Source: Pictodentalium vernedei (taxonomy: Eukaryota > Mollusca > Scaphopoda > Dentaliida > Dentaliidae). Taken from it: a stretch of 64,000 bases of DNA. A program made the translations under genes and the position numbers. Positions 22,748 through 33,947 of the stretch are shown one piece after another; positions within the stretch are counted from its first letter, which is position 1, and every line of letters begins with the position of its first letter. Below the pieces are notes generated by a model. That model made no database searches and was not told the origin of the DNA. It saw only the letters and a list, made by a program, of their open reading frames with translations. The stretch lies in NCBI GenBank assembly GCA_031216915.1, contig CM062294.1, positions 394,745,217 to 394,809,216 of the forward strand, read 5' to 3'.

Positions 22748-23817
22748 CTGCAAAGAAACAATTGAATTTTGTAAACTTATAAAACAGAGAGTGCTAAAGC
22801 AATGTAGATGACGCCTTGTTGCACTCATAGTACGATGTTTTACTTTAGTATTACCTGGCTCCTTTAAGTATTTTAGTTACAAAAAAAAAAAAAAATAATA
22901 ATGAAAGTGTCAATGACACTGTAGCTCAACTTGTGTAAGACATGTACATGTATAGTATGTGACACAGCAACGACACACATCTAGGTAATGACCTGATAAC
23001 AAAGGTACATATAAAGTATTGTAACAGTCTGTACATAAATACTGACAGTAGCCTGTAACAAATGTAAAGGTGGGTGACAGTTAGATGCTAAACTAGAAAA
23101 TAAATCTTAATGTTACAATGGGAATCCTTGTATGGGGCAACATAAGCCAAATGTTAGCAATTGTTTTGGCCTGTTTGATTCAAACCCTTCTAAGGTTCAT
23201 TCATACTACCGGGTAATTAATAAATATTTGTCCAGTCCTTCTTAAAATATAGGTATTTGAATTTTTTATCTTCAGGTTGTAGGGTTCCCATGGGTGAGGA
23301 GGTTTTATTTTTCTCATTGTAAATAGAAAATTGGGTTGTGCTAATTAATATTTACCCTCCCCAAACAACAACAAATATTAACACAGGAACTTGGCTTCAA
23401 CACATTTGAATATACACATCATAGGGATGCTGAATTCAAGAAACATTATTTTGTCTGGTGTTTTTGGAAAAGATTTTTAATTAATATCTCCCTTTCTGAG
23501 TCCCCGAGTGGGTCTGACTGAACCCCAAAAATATTTGCTCTCATAGTACAGTGATAACAAGGGCACCCAATGAATTTATAGCAAACATCACTGACATAAA
23601 AAAATCTTCTTTACAGGTTCTGTACAAAAAATATAATACACGGAATTCCCGTAAATATGACTGCCAACAGACATTTTGAATTTTTGACTGAGCCCCAAAT
23701 CACTCATTACCATACCATGATGATAACAAATGCAGTCCTAGAAGTTCTGTAACAAAAAAATGATTGCACCTAATTTCAGTATAAAATGGCCGTCATCAGC
23801 CATCTTGAATTTCTTAC
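22748..23817 (-). other. Probable intron of AIP-like gene
   Basis: No exon is visible. An A/T-only run (a14 then taataataat) lies near 22880-22900. Confidence 0.5.
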
Positions 23818-24395
23818 TGTGTATAAGTAGCACTGAATAAATCAAAGTTCATCTAATTTGCACAATTTCTGAATGAGAAAAAAACCCCGTATTATATGTG
23901 ATGTATTCCATGTTACTAAAAATTCATTCAAAAATTTATTCAAATCAGAACCTTCATATAGAAGTTCTGTACAAAAAACTGATTGTACCTAATTTCAGTA
24001 CAAAATGGCTGCTGGTGGCCATCTTGAATTTTGGACCGCACCCCAAAACACTCGTTCTCCTCCAACGTGATAACAAAGGTACCCAAGAAGTTTCGTGAAG
24101 ATAGGTTCATAAATACAGCCCCTAGCCTGAGCCGTATTGACATGTGTACTTACTGTGTATAAGTAGCACTGAATAAATCAAAGTCCATCCAATTTGCATA
24201 ATTTCTGCATGAGAAAAAAAAAATGTATTATATGTGATGTATTCCATGTTACTAAACATTCATACAAAAATTTATTCAAATCAGAACTTTCATACAGAAG
24301 TTCAGTACAAAAAGGTGATTGCTCTAACTTTGGAACAAAATGGCCGCTGGTGGCTATTTTGAATTTCGGACTGCACCTAAAAACACTTGTTCTCG
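23818..24395. repeat. 333-bp tandem duplication
   Basis: The stretch starting tgtgtataagtagcactg at 23818 recurs at 24151. Both units run through gcacaatttctg/gcataatttctg, tatatgtgatgtattccatg and aaaatggc(t/c)gctggtggc. The copies have diverged moderately. Confidence 0.85.
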
Positions 24396-25010
24396 TCTCC
24401 AAATTTTCAGGGTAAAAAAAAAAAATTTTTTTTTTTTTTTTTGTCTTAAAATCGAGAGAAATGCATAAAAAACAAAAAAAAAAAATTCAGGATTTTGGTC
24501 CAAAATTTTCGAAGTCCCACCCAGACCCCAAATTTTCAGGGGAAAAAAAAATTTTTTTTTTGTCTTAAAATTGAAAGAAATGCATAAAAAACACAAAAAA
24601 AAAATTTTCAGGATTTGGGTCCAAAATTTTCTAAGGACCCCAAATTTTCAGGGGAAAAAATTTTTTTTTTTTTTTTCTCTTAAAATTGACAGAAACGCAT
24701 AAAAAACAAACAAAAATTTTTCAGGATTTTGGTCCAAAATTCCCACCTGCACCCCAAATTTTCAGGGGGAAAATTTTTTTTTTTTTTTTCTGTCTTAAAA
24801 TTGACTGAAACACAGAAAAAACAAAAAAAGAATTTTTCGGATTTTGGTCCAAAATTTTTTAAGTCCCACCCGCACCCCAAATTTTCAGGGGAAAAAAAAA
24901 AAATCTTTTTGTCTTAAAATTGACCGAAACACAGAAAAAACAAAAAAATTTTTTTTTCGATTTTGGTCCAAAATTTCGAAGTCTGCAACGGGACCCCAAA
25001 TTTTCAGCCT
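24396..25010. repeat. Minisatellite, about 120-bp unit, 5 copies
   Basis: Each unit contains ggattttggtccaaaat, caccccaaattttcagg, an A run, a T run and gtcttaaaattga. The long A and T runs produce Phe/Lys-rich open frames on both strands that are not genes. Confidence 0.88.
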
Positions 25011-25049
25011 AAATATGAACCCAGGGATTTGGCTTCAACAAACTTGAAT

Positions 25050-25989
25050 CTCACCCCTCTAAGGATGCTGCATACCAAATATCAAAAGATTCTTATTGGT
25101 AGATCTGAAGAAGAAGATTTTTCAAAAATACTCCTCTAATTTAAACATTTGGGCTCCCATAGAGAGCCCAAATATCAACCCAGCCAATCGATTTCAATAA
25201 ACATGTGAAACAATCTTCCAAAGATGTTATATGTGAAATTTTAAAGCTTTTGGAGCAGTGGTTTGGGAGAAAAGTAGTCTTATGTTTTTCCCATTACCCA
25301 CAGTGTTAAAAAATGCTGACTCAGCACTTTTTCAAAGTCCCCAAAAAGTACCCTATGATAAAACCGATAGCAATTTTTTTTGACCATTCCATTCTGTTGG
25401 TCCTAAGGAAGCTTCACAACAAATAAGAATTCTCAGTGCCGTGTAGTTTTGGAGATATGGGCGTTTTCATTTTTTTCTATTTTTAGCTCCTGTGGTTCCC
25501 ACGGGGCTACAGGGAAAAAAATTTCTGCATAAATTAGGTACTTATGACCCAATAAGCACTCACGTAAAATTTGGTTCAAATCGGCCTCGCGGTTTGGAAA
25601 ATAGAAATTTGGGGTGGGGCCAAAATTTTTGCCCTCCTTTAACATCGTCAAATATAGCCCCTCTAACTTCTCTTGAACAAAGTTGAGTCTACACCTCAAA
25701 AGGAAGCTGCATACCAAATATCAAGTCTCTGCTATTGCTGGTTCTTGAGAAGAAGATTTTTTAAGAATTGGAGCATTTTTGCCCAATCCCTCTGCTCAAT
25801 GTGAGCCGAAACGTAATTTGACAAAAAATCAAAATGCCCTTATATAACCCCTACTCACATGAAATTTCATTAATATGCGACCAGTGGTTTGGGAGAAAAA
25901 GGCCCAAACACCACCTTCACGACGGATGCCGGACGACGGACGAAAAGTGATCAGAATAGTTCACCCTGACTTTCAGTCAGGTGAGCTAA
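25050..25989. repeat. Dispersed repeat, about 0.95 kb, copy 1
   Basis: A direct copy of this element occurs at about 39660-40382. Shared landmarks include gtgctgactcagcacttttt, tttggttcaaatcg, atgcccttatataacccc and the terminal stretch cacgacgga...gtgatcaga, ending in the palindrome caccctgactttcagtcaggtg. No coding capacity is seen. This end structure is typical of repeats I associate with bivalves. Confidence 0.8.
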
Positions 25990-26987
25990 AAAAAGATTTT
26001 TAAAGAATATTCCTCATATTGAACTAAGTTATAATTCGGGCTCCCACAGGGAGCGAATATATGAAACCAGGGACTTGGCTTTAACAAACTTGAAGCTCAC
26101 CCCTCTAAGGATGCTGCACATCAAATATCAAAACATTCTGACTGCTGCTGGATCTGAAGAAGAAGATTTTTAAAGAAAATTCCTCATTTTGAACTAAGTT
26201 ACAATTCAAGCCCCCACAGTGAGTCCAAATGTGGACCTAGGGACATGGCTTGAACAAACTTGAATCTCACCCCCCTAAGGATGCTTCATACCAAATATCC
26301 AAACATTCCGACTGCTGGATCTGAAGAAGATTTTTAAAGAAAATTCCTCTTTTTGAACTAAGTTATAATTCAGGATACCACAATGAGCCCAAATATGAAC
26401 CCAGGGACTTGGCTTGAACGAATTTGAATCTCATCCCCTAAGCATGGTGCATACCCAATATCAAAAGATTCTGCCTGCTGGATCTTGAGAAGAAGATTTT
26501 CAAAGACATTTGCCTGAAATGCACTAAGTTCGAATTCGAGCTTCTATAGTGAGCCCAAATATGAATCTAGGGAGCCGCTTTGAACAAACTTGAATCAGAT
26601 CCACCCCACAATGTTGCATACCAAATATCAAAAGATTCTGCCTGCAGGATCTGGAGAAGAGGGTTTTTAAGAAATTTGCCTGAAATGCACTAATTTCGAA
26701 TTCAGGCATCTATAGTGAACCCAAATATGAATTCAGGGGGCCGATTTGAACAAACCTGAATCAGATCCACCCCACAGTGTTGCATACCAAATATCAAAAG
26801 ATTCTGCCTGCTGGATCTAGAGAAGAAGATTTTGAAGAAATTTGCCTGGAATGCACTAAGTTCGAATTCGAGCTTCTATAGTGAGCCCAAATATGTATCC
26901 AGGAGGCCGATTTGAACAAACTTGAATCAGATCCACCCCACAATGTTGCATACCAAATATCAAAAGATTCTGCCTGCTGGATCTGGA
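25990..26987. repeat. Tandem array, about 168-bp unit (left part)
   Basis: Units contain gcataccaaatatcaaaag, attctgcctgctggatctgg and agcccaaatatgaa. The unit recurs near 26463, 26633, 26801 and 26965. The array continues after the Harbinger element at 39138, so the transposon inserted into it. Confidence 0.88.
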
Positions 26988-27207
26988 GTGATATTCATGA
27001 AGCTTCTTAAGTCAAAAATCGTGCTAAGTATATTCTTAAATATTCAAAATTATGCTTAGCAAATTCTTATCTTTAAGTTTTTCTTAAGTTGTATTCATAA
27101 AAGTTAAGTCTATTTACAAGCTTGCTTAACTTTAAGACACCTTTATGTTGTCTTAATTTTTAAGTACGTTTCTAAGTATACTTAAAGCTTTTCTAAGTAA
27201 AATCAAA
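26988..27207. repeat. Left terminal and subterminal region of Harbinger
   Basis: The terminal inverted repeat is followed by many copies of cttaag or ctaag in both orientations. The right end (38975-39137) has the same character. Such subterminal clusters are candidate binding sites for the element's own proteins. Confidence 0.75.
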
Positions 27208-27977
27208 ATGGAGGACGCGGATTCCACTGATTCATCGCCTCAGATAGTTTTGAATTCATTAAGACGGCAAAGAATATTTAAAGACAGGATAAATCCAATT
27301 GAAATGTTCAATGATCATGAACTGGTGTGGCGGTATCGTTTTGACAGGGATTCCATTATTTTTTTTATCAAATTTAATAGAAAATGACATTTCTGCCAGT
27401 ACACTGAGAAACCACAGTATTCCTCCAATAATACAGACATGTGTGGCACTGAGGTATTTTGCCACTGGCTCTATGCAGCTATGTAATTCGGATGTGTTTG
27501 GCATTAGCCAAAGCTCGTGTTCGAGAATAATTGACAGGGTTTCAACGGCACTTTCAAAGCCGTCCCTTGTTTTAAAATTCATAAAATTTCCTTCTTCAAT
27601 AGAAACAGTGAGAAAAATTCAGAACGATTTTCACGGGATTGCGTCTTTTCCGTCAGTTGTGGGTGCAATTGATGGCACTCACATCCGAATAGTGGCACCA
27701 CATGAGTTTGAACCGGCATATGTGAACAGGAAAAACTATCATAGTATAAATGTTCAGGTAGTAATGAGCTCGTCTTGCCGATTTTTTGATTTAGTGGCCC
27801 GATGGCCCGGAGCTACTCACGACGCGCGAGTATTAAAAGAGAGCGGAGTGTATAGATTGTTTGAAGGCGGACATATTCCGCGCCTCTTAATTGATGATTC
27901 TGGCTATGCATGCAAGAGATGGTTGATGGCACCGTTTTTAAAGCCACAGAGTATACCAGAAGAAAGATACAACACGT
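27208..27977 (+). pseudogene. HARBI1-like Harbinger transposase, first exon
   Basis: The ATG at 27208 starts MEDADSTDSS and runs to WRYRFDRDSIIFF, then meets a stop (TGA at 27387). From a T8 run at 27359-27366 the family match continues in the next frame (LSNLIENDIS, LRYFATGS, helix-turn-helix region, then VVGAIDGTHIRI). This implies one missing T. The first catalytic Asp is in AIDGTHI and the second in LLIDDSGY. LVARWPGATHDARV and KRWLMAPFLKP are family signatures. The frame stops being coding at EERYNT, exactly where a donor (ac/gtaagt, 27977) occurs. The last exon with the catalytic Glu was not found. The enzyme cuts and pastes the transposon in the nucleus; this copy is probably inactive unless the T run is a sequencing error. 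Confidence 0.85.
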
Positions 27978-28249
27978 AAGTATTCCACAGTATATTATGT
28001 TCTGAATAGGCCACTGTGTAATTCAATTCAATTTGGCTCAATAAGTGTTGTATGGTCTGCTTGACTGCCTTGATTTTTATCCCCAAATTATATTGCAAAA
28101 AGTAGCAAATAGCAACCGGATTGAGCTGTGGCAGAGATGGCCAAGCCAGCATTGACATTATTCATTAACAACACGCCTTGCTTTCCTAAGTTTCAAGAGT
28201 GTGTTGCTGTCATTGTCGGTGTCAGTGCACATTGGCACGTTACAATAGC

Positions 28250-28411
28250 CTTCAAATGATTTTGAAGTCCCAAATAATATTTATTACCTACTTAGAAAAT
28301 CATTGTGGACATCTCCATGACCATAGTATAATAGTGGTATTATACTATGATCATGGGGGTGTCCACTATGGTTTTCTAATAAATATTATTTGGGACTTAA
28401 AAATCGTTTGA
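28250..28411. repeat. Foldback repeat, about 162 bp
   Basis: The left arm (ttcaaatgattttgaagtcc, caaataatatttatta) pairs with the right arm (taataaatattatttgggac, ttaaaaatcgtttgaa). The centre is ccatagtataatagtggtat, also self-complementary. It lies in the presumed transposase intron. Confidence 0.88.
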
Positions 28412-29199
28412 AATGTGCCCTGTGGTCAGTGTCACTGCTTGTGCACTCTTCCGAGTCATCGCGCATATAATTAACCATTCCTATCGGCTGTTTGTGGTTT
28501 TCAAAAGAATAAATCCAATAACGAATGGTCGTTATTCGTTTTCTGTAGACGATAAACAATAAATAAATATTACTATTAGTTCAATGTTTATAAGTTTTAA
28601 AAACACAAACAGAAGATATGCTATTGTTATTGTGAAGGTAGCCAAATAAGCAATGCACGGGTAAATTGCGGAGAAACCGATGGCTGTTGTCAAGGACGCT
28701 GTATGCTGGCGACGCTAGTTTTCATTTCCATTTCAGTGATTTTCTGTGTCCGTGTTTTTCTCTTTTTGCTTTGCCCGAATTTTCCCCACTGTTCTTCCTA
28801 TCGCCTGACTAGTAGGAGGGCACACTGGTTATGGGGGTGGGGTGGGGCTCCTCCCCCCCCAACGCAGTCATGCACTGGACGTACCTATTTGATGTGTGTT
28901 CTGACTAATACTTGGCCAAGAAAGGTCCACCCCAGGTGTATATACCAAGTACACAGACTGCATTAATTGTACTTTCAGAAGAGAGCGCTTACAAGAAAAT
29001 CCGTCTGACGTGTCGGTGTTATAGGCGTACGGGTCGGGAGGGGGGGGTGGTCAAAGACAATTTAACTGCAGCCACGGTTGGCTGCGGCCCCCCTTGAGAC
29101 GGGGAAAATCAAGTTTTCCGTTAGTTTGACTAATCTACTGGTAGTGCCAAAAATTCAAAAATTCAGTTTATTGTCTTCAATAAGGGTGTTCGTCCCATA
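28412..29199. other. Harbinger interior, non-coding
   Basis: No exon is recognised here on either strand. The last transposase exon would be expected in or beyond this stretch, but no ERxFG-type motif was found. Confidence 0.5.
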
Positions 29200-29281
29200 A
29201 GTCCAAACTTGGAAACAAAGTCCGTAATATAATTTTTTGGTGTGGTACGTTATATAACGGACTTGGGGGTCCAAGTTTCGG
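29200..29281. repeat. H2-family hairpin, copy 1
   Basis: The arms gtccaaacttgg and ccaagtttcgg flank a core with tccgtaatataattttttgg and tatataacggactt. It is an imperfect relative of the strong hairpin at 32903-33015. Confidence 0.65.
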
Positions 29282-29835
29282 CTATCCTCTCATCCGTGGC
29301 CTATCTCTGAGGACACACTGGCATAACATAGTTTATTCCAATTAATTTTCAACCAAATTCAGCCAGGTAGGGGCCTACACCTATAAAAAGGGGACTTCAC
29401 TATCGTTCAGGCATTATTGCATTACTCAACAATATTATGAAAGCACATTGAGGCTCCCATGCAGAAAATGCAATAAATGTTTTTTGGCACAAATGAGATT
29501 TTGGCACCAACTGCTCAAAAAAACACGGAGAATCATCTCTGTAGGAATTATCTTGATACGATAATTAAAACTATAAGTTTTAATTAGTGCATAAAGCTAC
29601 CATCTCTGAAATGGCGAAAATCTGTTACTGCATCCAATATTCATTATGCAGAAAGGTGCTATCTTGTATATGGTCCCTTAATACATTGGATCTACTGCCA
29701 TCTGGTTGGAAATTCCCAGGCAGTTTTGTGATAATTATACAGAGTCCTCAACTGAAAGAGGCTTCTGAAAGTGGAAGTTTGCAACTTTGTGTGCTAACAA
29801 TACTTTGAGATGTAAGTTTTGTGAATGCACAAATT

Positions 29836-29938
29836 GCGGGCCCCCAATAACGCCGAGCCCCGAAGTCCAAAACTAACACGACATGCCACAAATCGCATCA
29901 GTTTTGGACACTGGAGCCCAGCGTTATTGGGGGCCCGC
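29836..29938. repeat. Inverted repeat with GC-rich ends
   Basis: The ends gcgggcccccaataacgc and gcgttattgggggcccgc are complementary around an imperfectly paired centre (cgaagtccaaaact and agttttggacactgg). Confidence 0.85.
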
Positions 29939-30083
29939 TGATCTCCCTAAATTCAGGCTAATCTTCTTAAGGCAGTATTCTCTTACGGGCGGGTCTTCCT
30001 TCACTGAACATTAAAATTTGACGTGCAGTGAAGTTCCCACACGTAAGAATATTAGGTGCAGCACAGGGAGAGGTGTGGTAGTG

Positions 30084-30112
30084 GTGGTGGGGGGGGGGGG
30101 GGGGGGGGGGGG
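30084..30112. repeat. Long poly-G run
   Basis: More than 20 consecutive G follow gtggtagtggtggt. Reading-frame calls through it are artefacts. Confidence 0.9.
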
Positions 30113-30203
30113 CTACCCCTATTCTTTTCTGTTCACCAATTATGAGTACCCTATCAGGTCGTATTCTGACATAACGTACACACCCTCCTATGTCCACACT
30201 GAC

Positions 30204-30292
30204 TATTATGTTGCAAATTTTGTTAGAACTTTTACTATCTCCCACAAACCGTGGGAGATAGTAAAAGTTCTAACAAAATTTGCAACATAATA
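30204..30292. repeat. Perfect 42-bp hairpin (H3)
   Basis: Arm 30204-30245 (starting tattatgttgcaaatttt) and arm 30251-30292 are exact reverse complements around a 5-base loop (aaacc). Related sequence, not a full hairpin, occurs at about 33110-33155 (gctaattttgttagaact). Confidence 0.93.
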
Positions 30293-30396
30293 CTGTTGGT
30301 ATTATAATAATTCGCTGTTCATTTTATATTGAGCAACTGCACGTCGCAGGTTCGCAATTAGTCATAATAAGCACAGACCATAAGTAAACTAGTAAA

Positions 30397-30502
30397 ACTT
30401 GGACCCAAATTCCGAAATATAATTTTTGGGGTTTGGTACGCCCTTTGGACGAAACAAAAAAAAAATTATATTACAGACTTTGTGGCCGAGTTTGGAATAT
30501 GA
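30397..30502. repeat. H2-family hairpin, copy 2
   Basis: It contains cttggacccaaattccgaaa, tataatttttggggtttggt and the imperfect complement ttatattacagactttg. It is decayed compared with the copy at 32903-33015. Confidence 0.7.
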
Positions 30503-31043
30503 TAAAACTTTCCCGGGTTGCATTCAATTTCGTTCCGTATTCATGACATATGGGATGACAAAGTATCTCCTCCACCCTTCCACCCCGCCACACTGAGCCA
30601 TTGAAAATTTATTTTCTGCCGAACGACCCTGCGGGTATCCATAAACTAAAATGTTCCCCTATCCCCGCCCACATACACACTTTTTTTGAGCTTCAGGCGC
30701 CCCTGAAGAAAATTTTGCTTCCAGAGAAAAGACATTTCAATTCTGATGAGGGAATCCACAGGTAGACCATAAGTGTATAAAAAATTTACTTGTGCATATA
30801 CCCGTCCTTTTAATCGTTAATCGTCAATGAGAATACAGTGATGGGAACCCAGAGAAAGACGAGTTGCAGGGTGACAACGTTTGAGGCGTCCGTAGTGTCT
30901 CTCTCTTTCTCTAAAAACAAATAGAAGAAACCCCCAAAAAACAAACAAACAAACAAAAAACAAAACAACCAAAAAACAAAACAACTCAATGCTTGGTTTG
31001 TATGGTCTACAGTATCCTGTATAATCAAACTATGATATTGCTT

Positions 31044-31284
31044 TCAATAGTATTTGTTACATCTTATAATTCGTTTTCCAATCTTTTCATTTTTTTTATA
31101 CAATAAAGCTTCTTTTTTAAATTCTAGAACTTCAATTTCCAGTTTCAACTTTCTTATTGTTAAATGTTCAATTTCCATTTTTCTCTTCTTTGCAGGACTT
31201 TCCAAGTTCGGAAACACGATCCCTACATCTTCCATTGGTGGTGATACATTTCCCAAGGGAAAACACTCGATGTTCTCTTGAAAA
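31044..31284 (-). pseudogene. Myb/SANT-like Harbinger protein, exon 3
   Basis: The exon follows an acceptor (tttgcag, plus-strand 31285-31291). It encodes RFQENIECFPLGNVSPPM, then a Lys/Arg patch (PAKKRKMEIE) and a coiled-coil-like segment (RKLKLEIEVLEFKKEALLYK), and ends at the TAA at 31044. A basic stretch plus a Leu/Glu/Lys heptad-like tail is the usual C-terminus of Myb/SANT-like partner proteins of Harbinger, where it can give nuclear import and oligomerisation. The phase agrees with exon 2 (CG/T). Confidence 0.75.
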
Positions 31285-31509
31285 CTGCAAACAAAAGAAA
31301 CATTCTAACTTGAAGATAGGGTTGTGGAAAATGTGAATGATTTGTAAATGTATAAAACTGATTTGACTACTGGAACTTTGGTTTCATAACCAGAGGAGGA
31401 TGCAGGATTTGGGGAAAGAGTGGTCGATAATTACCCTCACATTAGAGTCCAAACTTGGCCCCCCAAATCCTTAATACAACTCTTGGTTTGGTACGTTTGC
31501 ATCGACTCA

Positions 31510-31946
31510 CAGGGTGTGCACAACCTTGAAAAGTCCTTGAATTTAAGTCAAACTCCTTGAATTTTAAAAATTGCTAAAATTTTCTTGAATTGTCCTTGAA
31601 AATCTGTCCCACTCCTTCAAAGTCCTTGAATTTGGCTAGCCCGTGCTCTTGCTTGTGCAATTCAGGTCAATAAACGTGAGTAGCAGAAGACACTTGGACT
31701 AATAACTGAAAGTTTTCATTTTTTTTTCTGAAAAACATAGCTTATCGCCCCCTCATTGGAACGTGCTCAACGAGCTCGTTCCAATGAGGGGTCACAAGCT
31801 ATGGTTTTGACACAAAAAATGAAAACATAATAAAATTTGAATGACGATGTTTGTGAATAGCGCTGGCCGGGTAATATGACCTTGAAATGTCCTTGACTAG
31901 TCCTTGATTTTAAGGAGTCCTTGAGAGTATGAACCCTGTCAGACAC
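31510..31946. mobile_element. Putative hAT-like MITE with ccttgaaaagtccttga repeats
   Basis: The element starts cagggtgtgcacaacc. Near its right end the complement reads cagggttcatactctc, although about 8 further bases follow. Flanking octamers tcgactca (31502-31509) and tcgactga (31947-31954) agree at 7 of 8 positions, which suggests an 8-bp target duplication. Repeated ccttgaa motifs fill the ends, and the H1 hairpin (31712-31826) sits in the middle. Confidence 0.5.
31712..31826. repeat. Foldback hairpin, H1 family, copy 3 (best preserved)
   Basis: The arms are gttttcatttttttt...aaaacatagctta and its near-complement. The core is cctcattggaacg...cgttccaatgagg. Confidence 0.85.
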
Positions 31947-32061
31947 TCGACTGACGTACGGAACCAAAAATATATTAAGGTTTTTGTGTGCTAGTTTGGA
32001 CTATAGAAATGTATGATGCACTGAATGACCCAGGCATCGCGCGGCTAGCTGGGGAGGTTAC

Positions 32062-32078
32062 GGAAGGGGGGGGGGGGG
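32062..32078. repeat. Poly-G run
   Basis: A run of about 12 G follows aagg. Similar runs occur at about 32730-32750 and 34925-34941, and imperfect ones near 32223-32235. Confidence 0.8.
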
Positions 32079-32902
32079 CATACTTTCATGTTGTTGGTAG
32101 GGTCTCCTTCCAAGAGAAATTTTTTGAAAAACTGGAGGCCATAACTTCTCGGTGATTCGTGGGCTGCTGTGACCTACTCCGCAAACTGCACATGTTTCTT
32201 GATGTAACAGGATGTGTGTGTATTGGGGGGGGGTGAACACCTCTGAGGATCCGCTCTTGATGACATCGGACTACATCATTCATGGTTGTACCGGAATGTC
32301 TTTCAGTCTTTGCACTGGTTCTTTACTCGAGAAGGGTGTGTTGTGTGACCAAAGCAGGGTTACAAAGATCCTGGATGTGTGAGGACCGCAAAATATACAG
32401 ACTATATTTTTGAAATTCGTGTTGATGTCACTTCATGACCCGCTGAGTATGATAACCATAACCATAGGCGTACGAACGAGGTGGGATCCCCCCACCCCCA
32501 CCCCCACCCCACTCCTTTACCTAAGTGATTGGAAATAATTTTGTTCGGGATTTTTTCAAAACAATTTCTTGGTAAAATCTGATTGTTCTACCCGTGCCAT
32601 CTTATCTTCAGTAAGGGATTCTGTCCATCGGTCCAAACTTGGAAAATAATGTCCACAAAAGAATATTTTGATTTCGAACAGGGGCGGCGGAAGCTCCAAA
32701 AAACATAGGGGGAGGGAGCACAATTAGTTAAAGGGGGGGGGGGGGGGGGGTTGTAGAACGGAAAATTAATTTTTAGGGGCTCCATATGGGGAGTGGGGGT
32801 GGGGCATGGGATGGAGGGGTACTTTGTCGTCACATATGTAATGAATACGGAACGAAATTAAGTGCAACTCTGGAAAGGGAATATATGCACATGTTTTACT
32901 AT
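32079..32902. other. Myb gene intron, non-coding
   Basis: No exon is seen. It holds poly-G runs and C-rich low-complexity patches (ccccacccccaccccc near 32490-32510). Confidence 0.5.
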
Positions 32903-33015
32903 AGTCCAACCTTGGACCCAAATTCCGTAATATAATTTGTGGGTTTGGTATGTCCGAAGGAAGGGCGTACCAAACCCAAAAATTATATTACGGAATTTGG
33001 GTCCAAGTATGGACT
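32903..33015. repeat. H2-family hairpin, copy 4 (best preserved)
   Basis: Arms of about 48 bases (32903-32950, starting agtccaaccttggaccc, and 32968-33015) pair almost perfectly around a 17-base loop. The core tccgtaatataattt is shared with the copies at 29200 and 30397. Confidence 0.9.
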
Positions 33016-33799
33016 AGTTTTACTATTACTATAGTCTGTTCTGACTAGTTGTGAATTTGCAAAGTGCCGTATCTCAATACACAAAATGGACAGCGACGCC
33101 AACACCATTGTGTTGCTAATTTTGTTAGAACTATTACTATCTCCCACAATCAATGTTGCCATAGGGGTTGTGTACGTTATGTCAGAATACAATATGTCCT
33201 GTTAGGGTGCCCATAATTGGTGAAAGGGGGGCACGTGCCCATGATGTGGAACATCCCACCAGGTCTAGGAATGGTCTACCGTGGGGTGTAGACAATCAGG
33301 CACACGATGGCCAGTGAATTCTCCGCATTGACCAGCTGCATTGACCGATATTTTGTGGTTTTTTACACCCACTATTAGCATTTAATCCTGGCTTATTACA
33401 TCTTGTTTTGCCCAGCTCCATGAGCTCAGTCATATAAGATACAAAAAATAAAATACTAAATTTACTGCCCGATAACTTGGCATAAAAAGTCCACCTAATT
33501 CAGAACAGCAAATGTGTGACTTAATTTTCAGTTGCTTCTCTTCCCGAGATAGATATTTTTTACGTTGGAAGGTCGTCAACGAGCTATTAGGCCGATAAAC
33601 CAAAATCATAGCACAATTATCCCCCAATTAAACACTTAAATATTGTTATAATAAGGATTGTACATTCTCTTTCCAGTGTTTTTGTTATTGCTATGAAAGT
33701 TTTACTTTCTATATGAATTTAAAAAAAGATAAAGAAATATGCAAGAGGCCTCCTATTTAGTCTGCGTACATTATACCACAGAGGGTATGTAGTACTTAC

Positions 33800-33947
33800 C
33801 GTCCCCCGTCGTTATTGTCTCCATCTATCATTATCAGTGTTGTGTCCAATCCATTTGGAATGCCGGATATTGATGTATTATCCATGCCGATGACATTTGA
33901 CACTGTTTCTGCAATCAAGCTCAATGGCTTCGCCACAGGTCCTCCTC
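33800..33947 (-). pseudogene. Myb/SANT-like Harbinger protein, exon 2
   Basis: Acceptor ttttttag lies just upstream, and the donor is g/gtaagtact at 33799-33791. Joined to exon 1 in the phase K-T-GGGP, it reads GGGPVAKPLSLIAETVSNVIG followed by SISGIPNGLDTTL. The KTGGGP junction and the later GI-GG-DT pattern are signatures of the Myb/SANT-like proteins encoded by Harbinger elements. The exon is 148 bases and open in this phase only. Confidence 0.75.

Larger units (their letters stand above)
31447..32002. repeat. H2-family hairpin, copy 3, split by insertion
   Basis: The left arm (gtccaaacttggcc to ggtttggtacg, 31447-31496) and right arm (cgtacggaaccaaaaa to tagtttggac, 31955-32002) pair imperfectly. 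The loop is occupied by a separate element at 31510-31946. Confidence 0.65.

Noticed and set aside
24354-25047. Phe/Lys-rich open frames on both strands
   Set aside because: They come from A and T runs in the 120-bp minisatellite.
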